Source of the DNA: Agromyces terreus
Lineage (GTDB): Bacteria > Actinomycetota > Actinomycetes > Actinomycetales > Microbacteriaceae
Direction of reading: 5' to 3'
DNA length: 64,000 bases
Assembly (NCBI RefSeq): GCF_009749465.1
Contig: NZ_WBIS01000001.1
Span: forward strand, 248,001 to 312,000
Position 1 is the stretch's first letter. Every line of letters starts with the position of its first letter. This document shows, piece after piece, positions 52,560 through 60,954 of this stretch. Under the pieces are notes generated by a model. The model had not been told where the DNA came from. It was given only the letters and a program-made list of their open reading frames with translations, and searched no databases. Position numbers and translations under genes: made by a program.

Positions 52560-53156
52560 ATGACCCGCATCCCCGCCGGCGAGCGCCGCGCGGCGCTCAT
52601 CGAGGCCGCGCTGCGCGTGATCTCCCGCAACGGCATCGCCCAGGCCACGACCCGCGCCATCGTCGCCGAGGCCGGCATGAGCCTCGCGAGCTTCCACTAC
52701 GCGTTCGACTCCCGGGACGAGCTCATCGACGAACTCATCGTCACCGTCATCGAGCACGCCCGGCACGCGGTGATGCCCGACGACCTCGTCGACGGCACCC
52801 TCGTCGAGATGCTCGAAGCGGGCATCGTCCGATACTTCGACCACCTGCGGGCCGACCCCGAGCACGAGCAGGCGATGCTCGAGCTCACCCAGTACGCGCT
52901 CCGTTCGCCCGAGCGGCATCCGATGGCCCGCGCCCAGTACGCGCGCTACGTCGAGCTCGCCGAGCAGTCGCTCGTCGTCGCCGCGGAGCGCTCCGGCAGC
53001 GAGTGGACGGTCCCGGTCGCGCAGGCGGCGCGCGTGCTCGTCGCCTTCACCGACGGACTCACCCTGACCTGGCTCGTCGACCGAGACGACGACGCCTCGC
53101 TGGCGGTCGCGCACGCGGCCGCCGTCGCCCTCTCGAGAATGGCCGAACCCCGATGA
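52560..53156 (+). CDS. TetR family transcriptional regulator
   Basis: A 198-residue repressor. The N-terminal helix-turn-helix is RAALIEAALRVISRNGIAQATTRAIVAEAGMSLASFHYAFDSRDELIDELI. The ligand domain has no recognisable fingerprint. ATG 52560 follows GAGAGGAG. It heads an operon with an MFS transporter (ATGA overlap), an aldolase and a lactone oxidase, so it most likely senses their substrate; the 24-bp palindrome upstream is the likely operator. Confidence 0.94.
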   Translation: MTRIPAGERRAALIEAALRVISRNGIAQATTRAIVAEAGMSLASFHYAFDSRDELIDELIVTVIEHARHAVMPDDLVDGTLVEMLEAGIVRYFDHLRADPEHEQAMLELTQYALRSPERHPMARAQYARYVELAEQSLVVAAERSGSEWTVPVAQAARVLVAFTDGLTLTWLVDRDDDASLAVAHAAAVALSRMAEPR

Positions 53157-54415
53157 CGAGCCTTCAGCACAACCCGCCCGCGGCGCTCGCGGAACCCGTC
53201 CGGCGGGTCTCCGCCGGCTGGATCGGATCCTTCGCGACCGTCTGGTTCGCGATCTGGATGGCGCAGCTCACGCCGATCCAACTGCTGCTGCCCGCCCAGA
53301 TCGATGACGTGCTCCACCCCGAGCACTGGGTCGACAGCGTCATGGCCTTCGGCCTCATCTCGGGCGTCGCGGCCGTTGCGACGATCATCGCGTATCCGCT
53401 CACCGGTGCCGCGAGCGACCGCACGGCCTCGCGGTTCGGCCGTCGCCGCCCATGGATCCTCATCGGTGCGCTCGTGTTCGCGGGCTCGCTCGTCGTGCTC
53501 GGCCTGCAGACCGAGATCTGGGCCATCGGCGCGGCGTGGGTCGCGGCATCCGTCGGCTTCTGCATCATGACGGCGGCGCTGACCGCGACCATCTCGGACC
53601 AGGTGCCGGTGGGGCAGCGCGGGTTCGTCTCCGGCTGGATGTCGGCGCCGCAGGCGGTGGGCATCATCGTCGGGCTCCTGCTCGTCACCGAGCTCGTCAC
53701 CGACCGCGCGCTCGGCTACCTCGTGCTCGCGATCGCCCTGGTCGTGCTCGCGGTGCCGTTCCTCCTGCGCTTCGACCAGCCCCTCGCCGCCGCCGAGCGC
53801 ACGCGCGTCACGGCGAAGGGCGTGATCGCGAGCCTCTGGATCAGCCCTCGCGCGCACCCCGATTTCGGCTGGACGCTCCTCAGCCGCGTGCTCGTGTCGG
53901 TCGGCAACGCGCTCGGCACGAGCCTACTGCTCTACTTCCTGATGTTCGGACTCGGCGACGAGAACGCGGAGGACGACCTCATCATCCTCACGCTCGTCTA
54001 CATGGTCTTCGTGATCGCGGCGTCGCTCGTCGGCGGACGGCTCTCCGACCGGCTCGGGCGGCGCAAGGCGTTCGTGTTCGCGGCATCCGCGCTGCAGGCC
54101 GTCGCGGCGCTGCTGCTCGCGCTCGTGCCCGACCTCACGGTCGCGATCGTCGCGGCGGGCATCCTCGGACTCGGCTACGGCTGCTTCCTGTCGGTCGACC
54201 AGGCCCTTGCGACCCAGGTGCTGCCCGACGCGGCATCCCGCGGCAAGGATCTCGGCATCATGAACATCGCCACCGCGGTGCCGCAGGCGATCGGTCCGCT
54301 CATCGGCGCGGCCGCGGTGGTGGTCTCCGGCTCGTTCATGCCGGTCTTCATGTTGAGCGCGGTGTTCGCGTTCCTGGGTGCGATCGCGGTCTCGCGAGTT
54401 CGGAGCGTGCGCTGA
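53153..54415 (+). CDS. MFS transporter
   Basis: A 420-residue, twelve-helix major facilitator. The 2-3 loop has PLTGAASDRTASRFGRRRPWI, and the 8-9 loop repeats it as GGRLSDRLGRRKAF. The R-x-G-R-R-P-x-I form is typical of the sugar-transporting GPH/SLC45-like group, so a sugar or polyol is a plausible substrate (inference). Overlaps tetR by ATGA and the aldolase gene by TGATG. Confidence 0.92.
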   Translation: MTSLQHNPPAALAEPVRRVSAGWIGSFATVWFAIWMAQLTPIQLLLPAQIDDVLHPEHWVDSVMAFGLISGVAAVATIIAYPLTGAASDRTASRFGRRRPWILIGALVFAGSLVVLGLQTEIWAIGAAWVAASVGFCIMTAALTATISDQVPVGQRGFVSGWMSAPQAVGIIVGLLLVTELVTDRALGYLVLAIALVVLAVPFLLRFDQPLAAAERTRVTAKGVIASLWISPRAHPDFGWTLLSRVLVSVGNALGTSLLLYFLMFGLGDENAEDDLIILTLVYMVFVIAASLVGGRLSDRLGRRKAFVFAASALQAVAALLLALVPDLTVAIVAAGILGLGYGCFLSVDQALATQVLPDAASRGKDLGIMNIATAVPQAIGPLIGAAAVVVSGSFMPVFMLSAVFAFLGAIAVSRVRSVR

Positions 54416-55662
54416 TGCTCGACCTCTCCTCGAACAGGGGCTCTGGAACGGAGGATGCCGCACCGTGGGCGACGCCGTCGAGATACTGGCCGGCGATGAC
54501 GACCGCGACCGCCGGGCTCGACGCCCCGGTGGGCGCGCTGCACCTCGGGGCGCTCCGCCACAACGCGGCCGACATGCTGCGCCGCGCGCACGGCAAGCCG
54601 ATCCGCGTCGCCTCGAAGTCGATCCGGGTTCGCAGCGTCATCGAGGCGCTCCTGCGGATGCCCGGCTACGAGGGCGTGCTCGCCTACACGCTCGCCGAGG
54701 CGATCTGGCTCGCCGACACCGTCGAGGACCTCGTGGTCGGCTACCCGACCGCGGAACGCGGCAGCATCCGGCGGCTCGCGACCGATGCCCGGCTCGCGTC
54801 GCGCATCACGCTCATGGTCGACTCGATCGCCCAGCTCGACCTCATCGACTCGGTCGTCGCGCCGGGCGAACGGGAGCCGATCCGCATCGCCCTCGAGCTC
54901 GACGCCTCGTGGAACGCGCCGGTGCTCGGCCACCTCGGCGTGCGCCGGTCGCCGGTCTACGAGCCGGCCGACGCGGGCGCGCTCGCCGCGTACCTCGTGC
55001 AGCGGCCCGGCTTCCGACTCGTCGGGATGATGGGGTACGAGGCGCAGATCGCGGGCGTGACGAACCGTCCTGCGGGCAGGCCCGTCGACGGGGCCGTCAA
55101 CCGCTGGATGCAGTCGCGCTCGATGCCCGAGCTCGTCGAGCGCCGCACCCGCGCGGTCGCGGCCGTGCGGGAGCACGCCGACCTCGAATTCGTCAACGGC
55201 GGCGGCACCGGTTCGCTCGAGGCCACCGCGGCCGACGGCTCGGTCACCGAGGTCGCCGCGGGCTCCGGGCTGTTCGGCGGTCACCTCTTCGACGGGTACG
55301 CGCACTTCACGCCGGCGCCGGCGGCGGCGTTCGCCATGGACGTCGTGCGTCGCCCGTCGCCGAACCACGCGACGATCCTCGGCGGCGGCTGGATCGCATC
55401 CGGGCCGCCGGCGCCCGACCGACTTCCGCGGATCGTGTGGCCCGAGGGGCTCTCGATGCTGCCGCGCGAGGCTGCCGGGGAGGTGCAGACCCCCGTCGGC
55501 GGTGCCGCGGCCGCGCAGCTCCGGGCCGGCGACCGGGTGTGGTTCCGGCACACGAAGTCGGGCGAGCTCTCCGAGCACCTGAACGAGTTCCAGCTCGTCG
55601 ACGACGGCCGCATCGTCGACGTGCTTCCGACGTACCGCGGTGAGGGAAAGGTGTTCCTGTGA
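54415..55662 (+). CDS. amino acid deaminase/aldolase (PLP, alanine racemase N-terminal fold)
   Basis: A 415-residue enzyme of the DSD1/D-threonine aldolase type. The PLP lysine is in KPIRVASKSIRVRSVIEALL near residue 65; substrate/metal region FVNGGGTGSLEATAADGSVTEVAAGSGLFGGHLFDGY; ending DRVWFRHTKSGELSEHLNEFQLV, with conserved His residues. Commonly found beside a D-arabinono-1,4-lactone oxidase in actinobacteria, as here. ATG overlaps the MFS stop. Confidence 0.88.
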   Translation: MLDLSSNRGSGTEDAAPWATPSRYWPAMTTATAGLDAPVGALHLGALRHNAADMLRRAHGKPIRVASKSIRVRSVIEALLRMPGYEGVLAYTLAEAIWLADTVEDLVVGYPTAERGSIRRLATDARLASRITLMVDSIAQLDLIDSVVAPGEREPIRIALELDASWNAPVLGHLGVRRSPVYEPADAGALAAYLVQRPGFRLVGMMGYEAQIAGVTNRPAGRPVDGAVNRWMQSRSMPELVERRTRAVAAVREHADLEFVNGGGTGSLEATAADGSVTEVAAGSGLFGGHLFDGYAHFTPAPAAAFAMDVVRRPSPNHATILGGGWIASGPPAPDRLPRIVWPEGLSMLPREAAGEVQTPVGGAAAAQLRAGDRVWFRHTKSGELSEHLNEFQLVDDGRIVDVLPTYRGEGKVFL

Positions 55663-56972
55663 CGGCGACCGGGGCGATCTGGCGGAACTGGGGCCGCACC
55701 GAGCAGGTGCGGCCGCTCCGCGTGGAGCGGCCGGCATCGGCCGCGGCGGTGCAGCGGGCCGTGGCGTCGGCCGCGGCATCCGGGCTCCGCATCAAGGCGG
55801 TCGGCGCCGGACACAGCTTCACGGGCATCGCGGTGGCCCCCGGGGTCCAGTTGGAGCTCGCGGACCTCTCGGGCGTCATCGACGCGGATGTCGCGACCGG
55901 GCGTGTGCGGCTGGCCGCCGGCACCCGGCTGCACGAGCTGCCCGACCTCCTGGCGCCGTACGGGCTCGCTCTTCCCAACATGGGCGACATCGACCGCCAG
56001 TCGATCGCCGGCGCGACCTCGACCGGGACGCACGGCACCGGACTCGGCTTCGGCGGGCTCGCGACCCAGATCGTCGCGGCGAAGCTCGTGACCGGCACCG
56101 GCGAGCTGCTCGAGGTGAGCGAGACGAGCCGCCCCGAGCTGCTGCCCGCGGTGCGCCTCGGCCTCGGCGCGCTCGGCGTGCTCGTCGAGCTCACCCTGCA
56201 GCTCGTGCCGAGGTACGTGCTGTCGGCGGTCGAGCGCGTCGAGCCGCTCGAGGCGGTGCTCCGCGAGTGGATGTCGCGCGTCGGCGAAGCCGACCACTTC
56301 GAGTACTACTGGTTCCCGCACACCGACACCGCGCTGACGAAGACGAACACGAGACTCCCGGCGGATGCCCCGCGCAACCCGCTCGGCCGCGTCTCGCGGT
56401 GGATCGACGACGAGCTCCTGGCGAACGGCGCCTATCGCGCCATCTGCGCGCTCGGCAGGGCGGCCCCGCGCACCACGCCGTTCTTCGCCCGGCAGGTCGA
56501 CCGGCTCACCGGCGATCGGGAGTTCGCGGACTTCTCGCCCAAGGTGTTCGTGACGAACCGGACCGTGCGCTTCCGCGAGATGGAGTACGCGATCCCGCTG
56601 GAGCAGGTGCCCGAGGCGTTCCGCGAGGTGCGGGCGCTCATCGAGCGCCGTGGATGGTCGGTGAGCTTCCCGATCGAGGTCCGCGCCGCGGCATCCGACG
56701 AGAACTGGCTCTCGACGGCGTACGGCCGCGACACGGGCTACATCGCGGTGCACCGCTATTTCCGCGAGGACTGCACCGAGTACTTCGCCGCGGTCGAGGA
56801 GATCATGCAGGCCCACGGCGGGCGTCCGCACTGGGGCAAGATGCACACGCAGACGGATGCCTCGCTGCGCGAGCGGTACCCGCGATTCGACGACTTCCTC
56901 GCGGTGCGCGACGAGCTCGACCCCGAACGCCGATTCGCGAACCCGTACCTGGACCGCGTGCTCGGGGCGTGA
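55659..56972 (+). CDS. D-arabinono-1,4-lactone oxidase family protein
   Basis: A 437-residue FAD enzyme of the aldonolactone oxidase/VAO type. AVGAGHSFTGIAVAPGVQLELADLSGV is the FAD-linking region (with His of GHSF), and the C-terminus has HWGKMHTQTDASLRERYPRFDDFLAVRDELDPERRFANPYL. It oxidises a sugar lactone or polyol. GTG 55659 overlaps the aldolase stop (GTGA), the last gene of the tetR operon. Confidence 0.92.
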   Translation: MTATGAIWRNWGRTEQVRPLRVERPASAAAVQRAVASAAASGLRIKAVGAGHSFTGIAVAPGVQLELADLSGVIDADVATGRVRLAAGTRLHELPDLLAPYGLALPNMGDIDRQSIAGATSTGTHGTGLGFGGLATQIVAAKLVTGTGELLEVSETSRPELLPAVRLGLGALGVLVELTLQLVPRYVLSAVERVEPLEAVLREWMSRVGEADHFEYYWFPHTDTALTKTNTRLPADAPRNPLGRVSRWIDDELLANGAYRAICALGRAAPRTTPFFARQVDRLTGDREFADFSPKVFVTNRTVRFREMEYAIPLEQVPEAFREVRALIERRGWSVSFPIEVRAAASDENWLSTAYGRDTGYIAVHRYFREDCTEYFAAVEEIMQAHGGRPHWGKMHTQTDASLRERYPRFDDFLAVRDELDPERRFANPYLDRVLGA

Positions 56973-57010
56973 AGCGCGCGTGGGCGGCTCCCCGCCCGCC
57001 CGCCGGCCGG

Positions 57011-57745
57011 TCAGGGCGTGCGGCGGCGCAGGGTGATCGCGCCGAGCACGATCGAGCCGACGATCCAGGCGATGATGACGAGGAGCTTCGACACGATCCA
57101 CTCGGTGCTCTCGGAGTCGTCGGCGACGGCCTGGAGCGCGTCGATCGCGAAGCTCAAGGGCAGCCACTCGCTGATCGTCTCGAGCACCTCCGGCAGTTGG
57201 TCGCGGGGGAGGAAGATGCCGCAGAGCAGGATCTGCGGCAGCACGAGCAGCGGCATGAACTGCACGACCTGGAACTCGGTTCGCGCGAACGCGCTCGCGA
57301 GCAGCCCGAGCGCGGTGCCGAGGAGGGCGTCGGCGACCGCGACCGCGAAGAGCAGCCAGATCGAGCCCGTGATCTCGAGCCCGCACACCCAGATCGCGAA
57401 CGAGACCGCGACGGCCGTCTGCGCGATCGCGAGCAGGCCGAAGGCGAGCGCGTAGCCGAGCAGGAAGTCGCCCTTGCCCATCGGCATCGACAGGAGCCGC
57501 TCGAGGGTGCCGCTGCGGCGCTCGCGGAGGGTCGCGATGCTCGTGACGAGGAACATCACGATGAACGGGAACAGCGCGATCATCGCGGGGCCGATGTCGC
57601 CGAAGACCTCGGTGTCGCTGAAGATCCACGCGACGAGGCCGATGAGCAGGGCGGGCACGAGCAGCAGCAGCGCGATCGTGCGCGGGTCGTGCCGGATCTG
57701 CGCGAGCACGCGGCCCGCGGTCGCGATCGTGCGGATGAGGCTCAT
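57011..57745 (-). CDS. ABC-2 type transporter permease
   Basis: A 244-residue membrane protein with six helices. LRERRSGTLERLLSMPMGKGDFLLGYALAFG is the ABC-2 coupling region, and QVVQFMPLLVLPQILLCGIFLPRDQLPEVLETISEWLPLSFAIDALQ is the C-terminal signature. ATG 57745 overlaps the ATPase stop (ATGA). Together they form an exporter of unknown substrate, most likely drugs or lipids. Confidence 0.93.
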   Translation of the reverse strand: MSLIRTIATAGRVLAQIRHDPRTIALLLLVPALLIGLVAWIFSDTEVFGDIGPAMIALFPFIVMFLVTSIATLRERRSGTLERLLSMPMGKGDFLLGYALAFGLLAIAQTAVAVSFAIWVCGLEITGSIWLLFAVAVADALLGTALGLLASAFARTEFQVVQFMPLLVLPQILLCGIFLPRDQLPEVLETISEWLPLSFAIDALQAVADDSESTEWIVSKLLVIIAWIVGSIVLGAITLRRRTP

Positions 57746-58554
57746 CGCACGGCCTCCGATCCGGTCCCGGCGTCCGGATCGCCGCCGCGGGGTTCGGCGC
57801 CCCCGGCTCCGCCCGGGCGGAGGTCGGGCGCCCCGCGGTCGATGAGCCGGAGGAACGCGGTCTCGACGTCGTCGGTGCCGGTGAAGGCCAGCAGCCCGTC
57901 GACCGTGTCGTCGGCGAGGAGCGCGCCGTCGCGCATGAGGAGCAGCCGGTCGCAGCGCTTGGCCTCGTCCATGACGTGGCTCGAGACGAGGAGCGTCGCC
58001 CCGTCGTCGGCGAGGCTGCGGAACAGCTGCCACAGCTCGACGCGGAGCACGGGGTCGAGGCCGACGGTCGGCTCGTCGAGCACGAGCACCTCGGGGGAGC
58101 CGAGCAGCGCCGCCGCGAGCGACACCCGGCCGCGCTGGCCGCCCGAGAGCTCGCCGGCGAGACGGTCGGCGACGGCGGTGAGGTCGGTGCGCTCGATGAC
58201 GCGGTCGACGTCGGATGCCGGGGCGCCGAGCACCCGGCGGAAGTACCGCAGGTTCTGCCGCACGGTCAGGTCGTCGTAGACGCTCGCCTGCTGCGTGACG
58301 TAGGCCACGCGGCGGCGGAGCGCCGGGGAACCGGCGGCGAGCCCGAGCACCTCGACGGAGCCCGACTGCACGACCTGGACGCCCACGATCGCGCGCATGA
58401 GCGTCGTCTTGCCGCTGCCGCTCGGACCGAGCAGGCCCACGACGGCGCCGGCCGGCACGCTGAGCGACAGGCCGTCGAGCACCTGGGTCGACCCGCGTCG
58501 CACCCGGAGCGCCTCGACGACGACGGCGGAGCCGGAGGCATCCGAATTATTCAT
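57742..58554 (-). CDS. ABC transporter ATP-binding protein
   Basis: A 270-residue ATPase. Walker A GLLGPSGSGKTTLMR, signature LSGGQRGRVSLA, Walker B VLVLDEPTVGLD, with an ending Asp/Gly-rich tail. ATG 58554 overlaps the tetR stop by eight bases. A 16-bp near-palindrome centred at CACGTG overlaps this start. Confidence 0.93.
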   Translation of the reverse strand: MNNSDASGSAVVVEALRVRRGSTQVLDGLSLSVPAGAVVGLLGPSGSGKTTLMRAIVGVQVVQSGSVEVLGLAAGSPALRRRVAYVTQQASVYDDLTVRQNLRYFRRVLGAPASDVDRVIERTDLTAVADRLAGELSGGQRGRVSLAAALLGSPEVLVLDEPTVGLDPVLRVELWQLFRSLADDGATLLVSSHVMDEAKRCDRLLLMRDGALLADDTVDGLLAFTGTDDVETAFLRLIDRGAPDLRPGGAGGAEPRGGDPDAGTGSEAVR

Positions 58555-58572
58555 CACGTGGTGAATTCTTCG
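58543..58572. promoter_or_regulatory. near-palindrome at tetR/ABC junction
   Basis: TTCATCACGTGGTGAA at 58550-58565 with partly matching flanks. It lies in coding sequence, so could be chance or an internal operator for the ABC genes. Confidence 0.3.
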
Positions 58573-59230
58573 CCTCGGGCGGTGCGGCGTCAAGGCCGCG
58601 CGCCGAACGGATACCGGACCCCTCCACCGCTCCGTCGAGGTGGCGCTGCACGGAGGGCGCGACCGCCGCGACGACCTCGTCGACGTCGGCGGAGGCGAGC
58701 GGCTCGAACGCGAACACGTAGCGGACCATGAGCAGCCCGGCGACCTGGCTCAGCGCGAGCTCGGCGCGGAGTTCGCGCTGCCCGCCCTCGAGCCGATCCG
58801 CGATGCGCAACATGATCTCCCGGTGGATGAACTCGCGCAGGGTTCGCGAGACCGGCCCCCGGCCCATCGCGGTGCGCATCGCCGCGGTCGCCGCCGTGCG
58901 CACGGGCGCCGAGTCCCACGCCGTGACCACCGCACGCACGATCAGGGCGCCGAGCTCGTGCGGGGGCGCTTCGATGACCGCGCCGAGGATCTGATCGGGG
59001 CGCAGCGGCACGCTGACGGACTCGGCGACCATGCCCGCCTTGCCGTCGAAGTAGTGGTGCACGAGCGACGGGTCCACGCCCGCCCGTCGCGCGATCGCGC
59101 GCACCGAGGCCGCCTCGTAGCCGACCTCGGCGAACTCCTCCGTCGCCGCCCGCAGGATGCGCGACCTCGTCTCGCCCGATCGCGTGCCGGCGGGGCGCCC
59201 GGGGCGCCTCGGCCCGGTGCCCTCGTTCAC
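58547..59230 (-). CDS. TetR family transcriptional regulator
   Basis: A 227-residue repressor with the standard helix-turn-helix ETRSRILRAATEEFAEVGYEAASVRAIARRAGVDPSLVHHYFDGKAGMVAESV, followed by a TetR_C-type domain. GTG 59230 is used because GAGGGG precedes it. It overlaps the ABC ATPase by eight bases, so the three genes form one operon; it most likely responds to the exported compound. Confidence 0.93.
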   Translation of the reverse strand: MNEGTGPRRPGRPAGTRSGETRSRILRAATEEFAEVGYEAASVRAIARRAGVDPSLVHHYFDGKAGMVAESVSVPLRPDQILGAVIEAPPHELGALIVRAVVTAWDSAPVRTAATAAMRTAMGRGPVSRTLREFIHREIMLRIADRLEGGQRELRAELALSQVAGLLMVRYVFAFEPLASADVDEVVAAVAPSVQRHLDGAVEGSGIRSARGLDAAPPEAKNSPRDE

Positions 59231-59396
59231 GGACGCGTCCCCTCGGTCATGGTGCGAGCCTATGCCCGGGGGCACCGCGCCGGGAGTCCGCCGGAGGTTG
59301 CTCCGAGTCTCATGGGAACCGCGGTCGGGCTCACATGAGATCGATAGGATGTCAGGGCATCCGTCGTCCACGCAAGAGCGCTAGGAGTCCGCCGCC

Positions 59397-59963
59397 ATGG
59401 AATGGCTCATCCCCGTCATCATCGTCGTCGCGCTCGTGCTGGTCATCGGCATCTACCTCTGGGCGACGTACAACTCGCTCGTCACGCTCAACGTGCGCGT
59501 CGATGAGGCGTGGAGCGACATCACGGTGCAGCTCAAGCGCCGTGCCGACCTGATCCCGAACCTCATCGACACGGTCAAGGGCTACGCGGCCCACGAGAAG
59601 TCCGTGTTCGAGTCCGTGACGCGTGCGCGCGCCGAGACCCTGCAAGCGCAGGGCCCCGCCGACGCATCCGCGGCCGAGAACCACATGCAGCAGGCGCTCA
59701 AGTCGATCTTCGCGGTGGCCGAGGCCTACCCGCAGCTGCAGGCGAGCCAGAACTTCCTGCAGCTGCAGTCCGAGCTCGTCGACACCGAAGACAAGATCCA
59801 GGCCTCGCGCCGGTTCTACAACGGCGGAGTGCGCGAACTCAACACGAAGATCAAGGTCTTCCCGAACACGCTCTTCGTGCGCGGGCTCGGGTTCCACGAA
59901 CGCGACTTCTTCGAGGTCACCGAGCCGGCCGCCATCGCCGAGCCGCCGCGCGTCCAGTTCTGA
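59397..59963 (+). CDS. lemA: LemA family protein
   Basis: A 188-residue membrane-anchored coiled-coil protein. One N-terminal helix (about 5-25) followed by YNSLVTLNVRVDEAWSDITVQLKRRADLIPNLIDTVKGYAAHEKSVFESVTRARAET, the LemA signature. Start at ATG 59397 with AGGAG upstream. Adjacent to htpX, a conserved pairing suggesting a membrane-protein quality role. Confidence 0.94.
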   Translation: MEWLIPVIIVVALVLVIGIYLWATYNSLVTLNVRVDEAWSDITVQLKRRADLIPNLIDTVKGYAAHEKSVFESVTRARAETLQAQGPADASAAENHMQQALKSIFAVAEAYPQLQASQNFLQLQSELVDTEDKIQASRRFYNGGVRELNTKIKVFPNTLFVRGLGFHERDFFEVTEPAAIAEPPRVQF

Positions 59964-60042
59964 TGGGCTCCGACAGGCACCCGTCGAGGTCGAGGAGCAC
60001 CGCGCGAAGCGGGGCGCAGATCGAGACCCCCAGAGGCAGCTG

Positions 60043-60918
60043 ATGTACCGGGCGATCGCCAAGAACAAGCGCAACACCTTCTTCATCATCCTGTTCTTCC
60101 TGGTGATCGTCGGCGCGCTCGGCTGGCTCGCCTCGGCGATCTACGGCGATGCGACGATCGTCGTGGTGACCGTGGTCATCGCCTCCGCGTACGCGCTGTT
60201 CCAGTACTTCACGGCCGACCGCCAGGCGCTCGCGATGTCGGGCGCCGTCGAGGTGCAGAGCAAGGCCGATCACCCGCGGCTCTGGCGAACGGTCGAGAAC
60301 CTGTCGATCGCGACCGGCACGCCCATGCCGAAGGTCTACGTCGTCTCCGACCCCGCACCCAATGCGTTCGCCACGGGGCGCGACCCCGAGCACGCGGTCG
60401 TCGCGGCCACCACGGGGCTGCTCGAGATCATGGACGACGCCGAGCTCGAGGGCGTCATGGCCCACGAACTCGGCCACGTCCGCAACTACGACATCCGGCT
60501 CTCCATGATCGTCTTCGGGCTCGTCGTGGCCATCGGATTCATCTCCGACATGTTCCTTCGCATGGCGTTCTTCGGCCGCAACAACAACAACGGCAATCCC
60601 GTCGTGATGGTCGTCGGACTCGTGGCCATGCTCATCGCCCCGCTCGTCGCGAGCCTCGTGCAGCTCGCCGTCTCGCGACAGCGCGAGTACCTCGCCGATG
60701 CGACCGGCGCGATGACCACGCGGCATCCCGACGCGCTCGCCTCGGCGCTCGAGAAGCTCGAGGCGTACGGCCGGCCCATGAAGCGGCAGAACTCGTCGAT
60801 GGCGCACCTCTGGATCGCCGACCCGTTGAAGCCGGGCGCGCTCAGCCGGCTCTTCGCGACCCACCCGCCGATCGCCGACCGCGTGAAGCGGCTCGAGCAG
60901 ATGGGCGGCTCGTTCTAG
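60043..60918 (+). CDS. htpX: M48 family membrane zinc protease HtpX
   Basis: A 291-residue membrane protease. Two N-terminal helices, then HELGHVRNYD with zinc ligands H141 and H145 and catalytic E142, two further helices, and the third zinc ligand in SRQREYLADATGA. The NPDALASALEKLE-like segment and FATHPPIADRVKRLEQM end it. It degrades damaged membrane proteins. Downstream of lemA. Confidence 0.94.
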   Translation: MYRAIAKNKRNTFFIILFFLVIVGALGWLASAIYGDATIVVVTVVIASAYALFQYFTADRQALAMSGAVEVQSKADHPRLWRTVENLSIATGTPMPKVYVVSDPAPNAFATGRDPEHAVVAATTGLLEIMDDAELEGVMAHELGHVRNYDIRLSMIVFGLVVAIGFISDMFLRMAFFGRNNNNGNPVVMVVGLVAMLIAPLVASLVQLAVSRQREYLADATGAMTTRHPDALASALEKLEAYGRPMKRQNSSMAHLWIADPLKPGALSRLFATHPPIADRVKRLEQMGGSF

Positions 60919-60954
60919 CAGCGGCGTCGTGATAGCAGCGGCCTCGCGCGGGGC

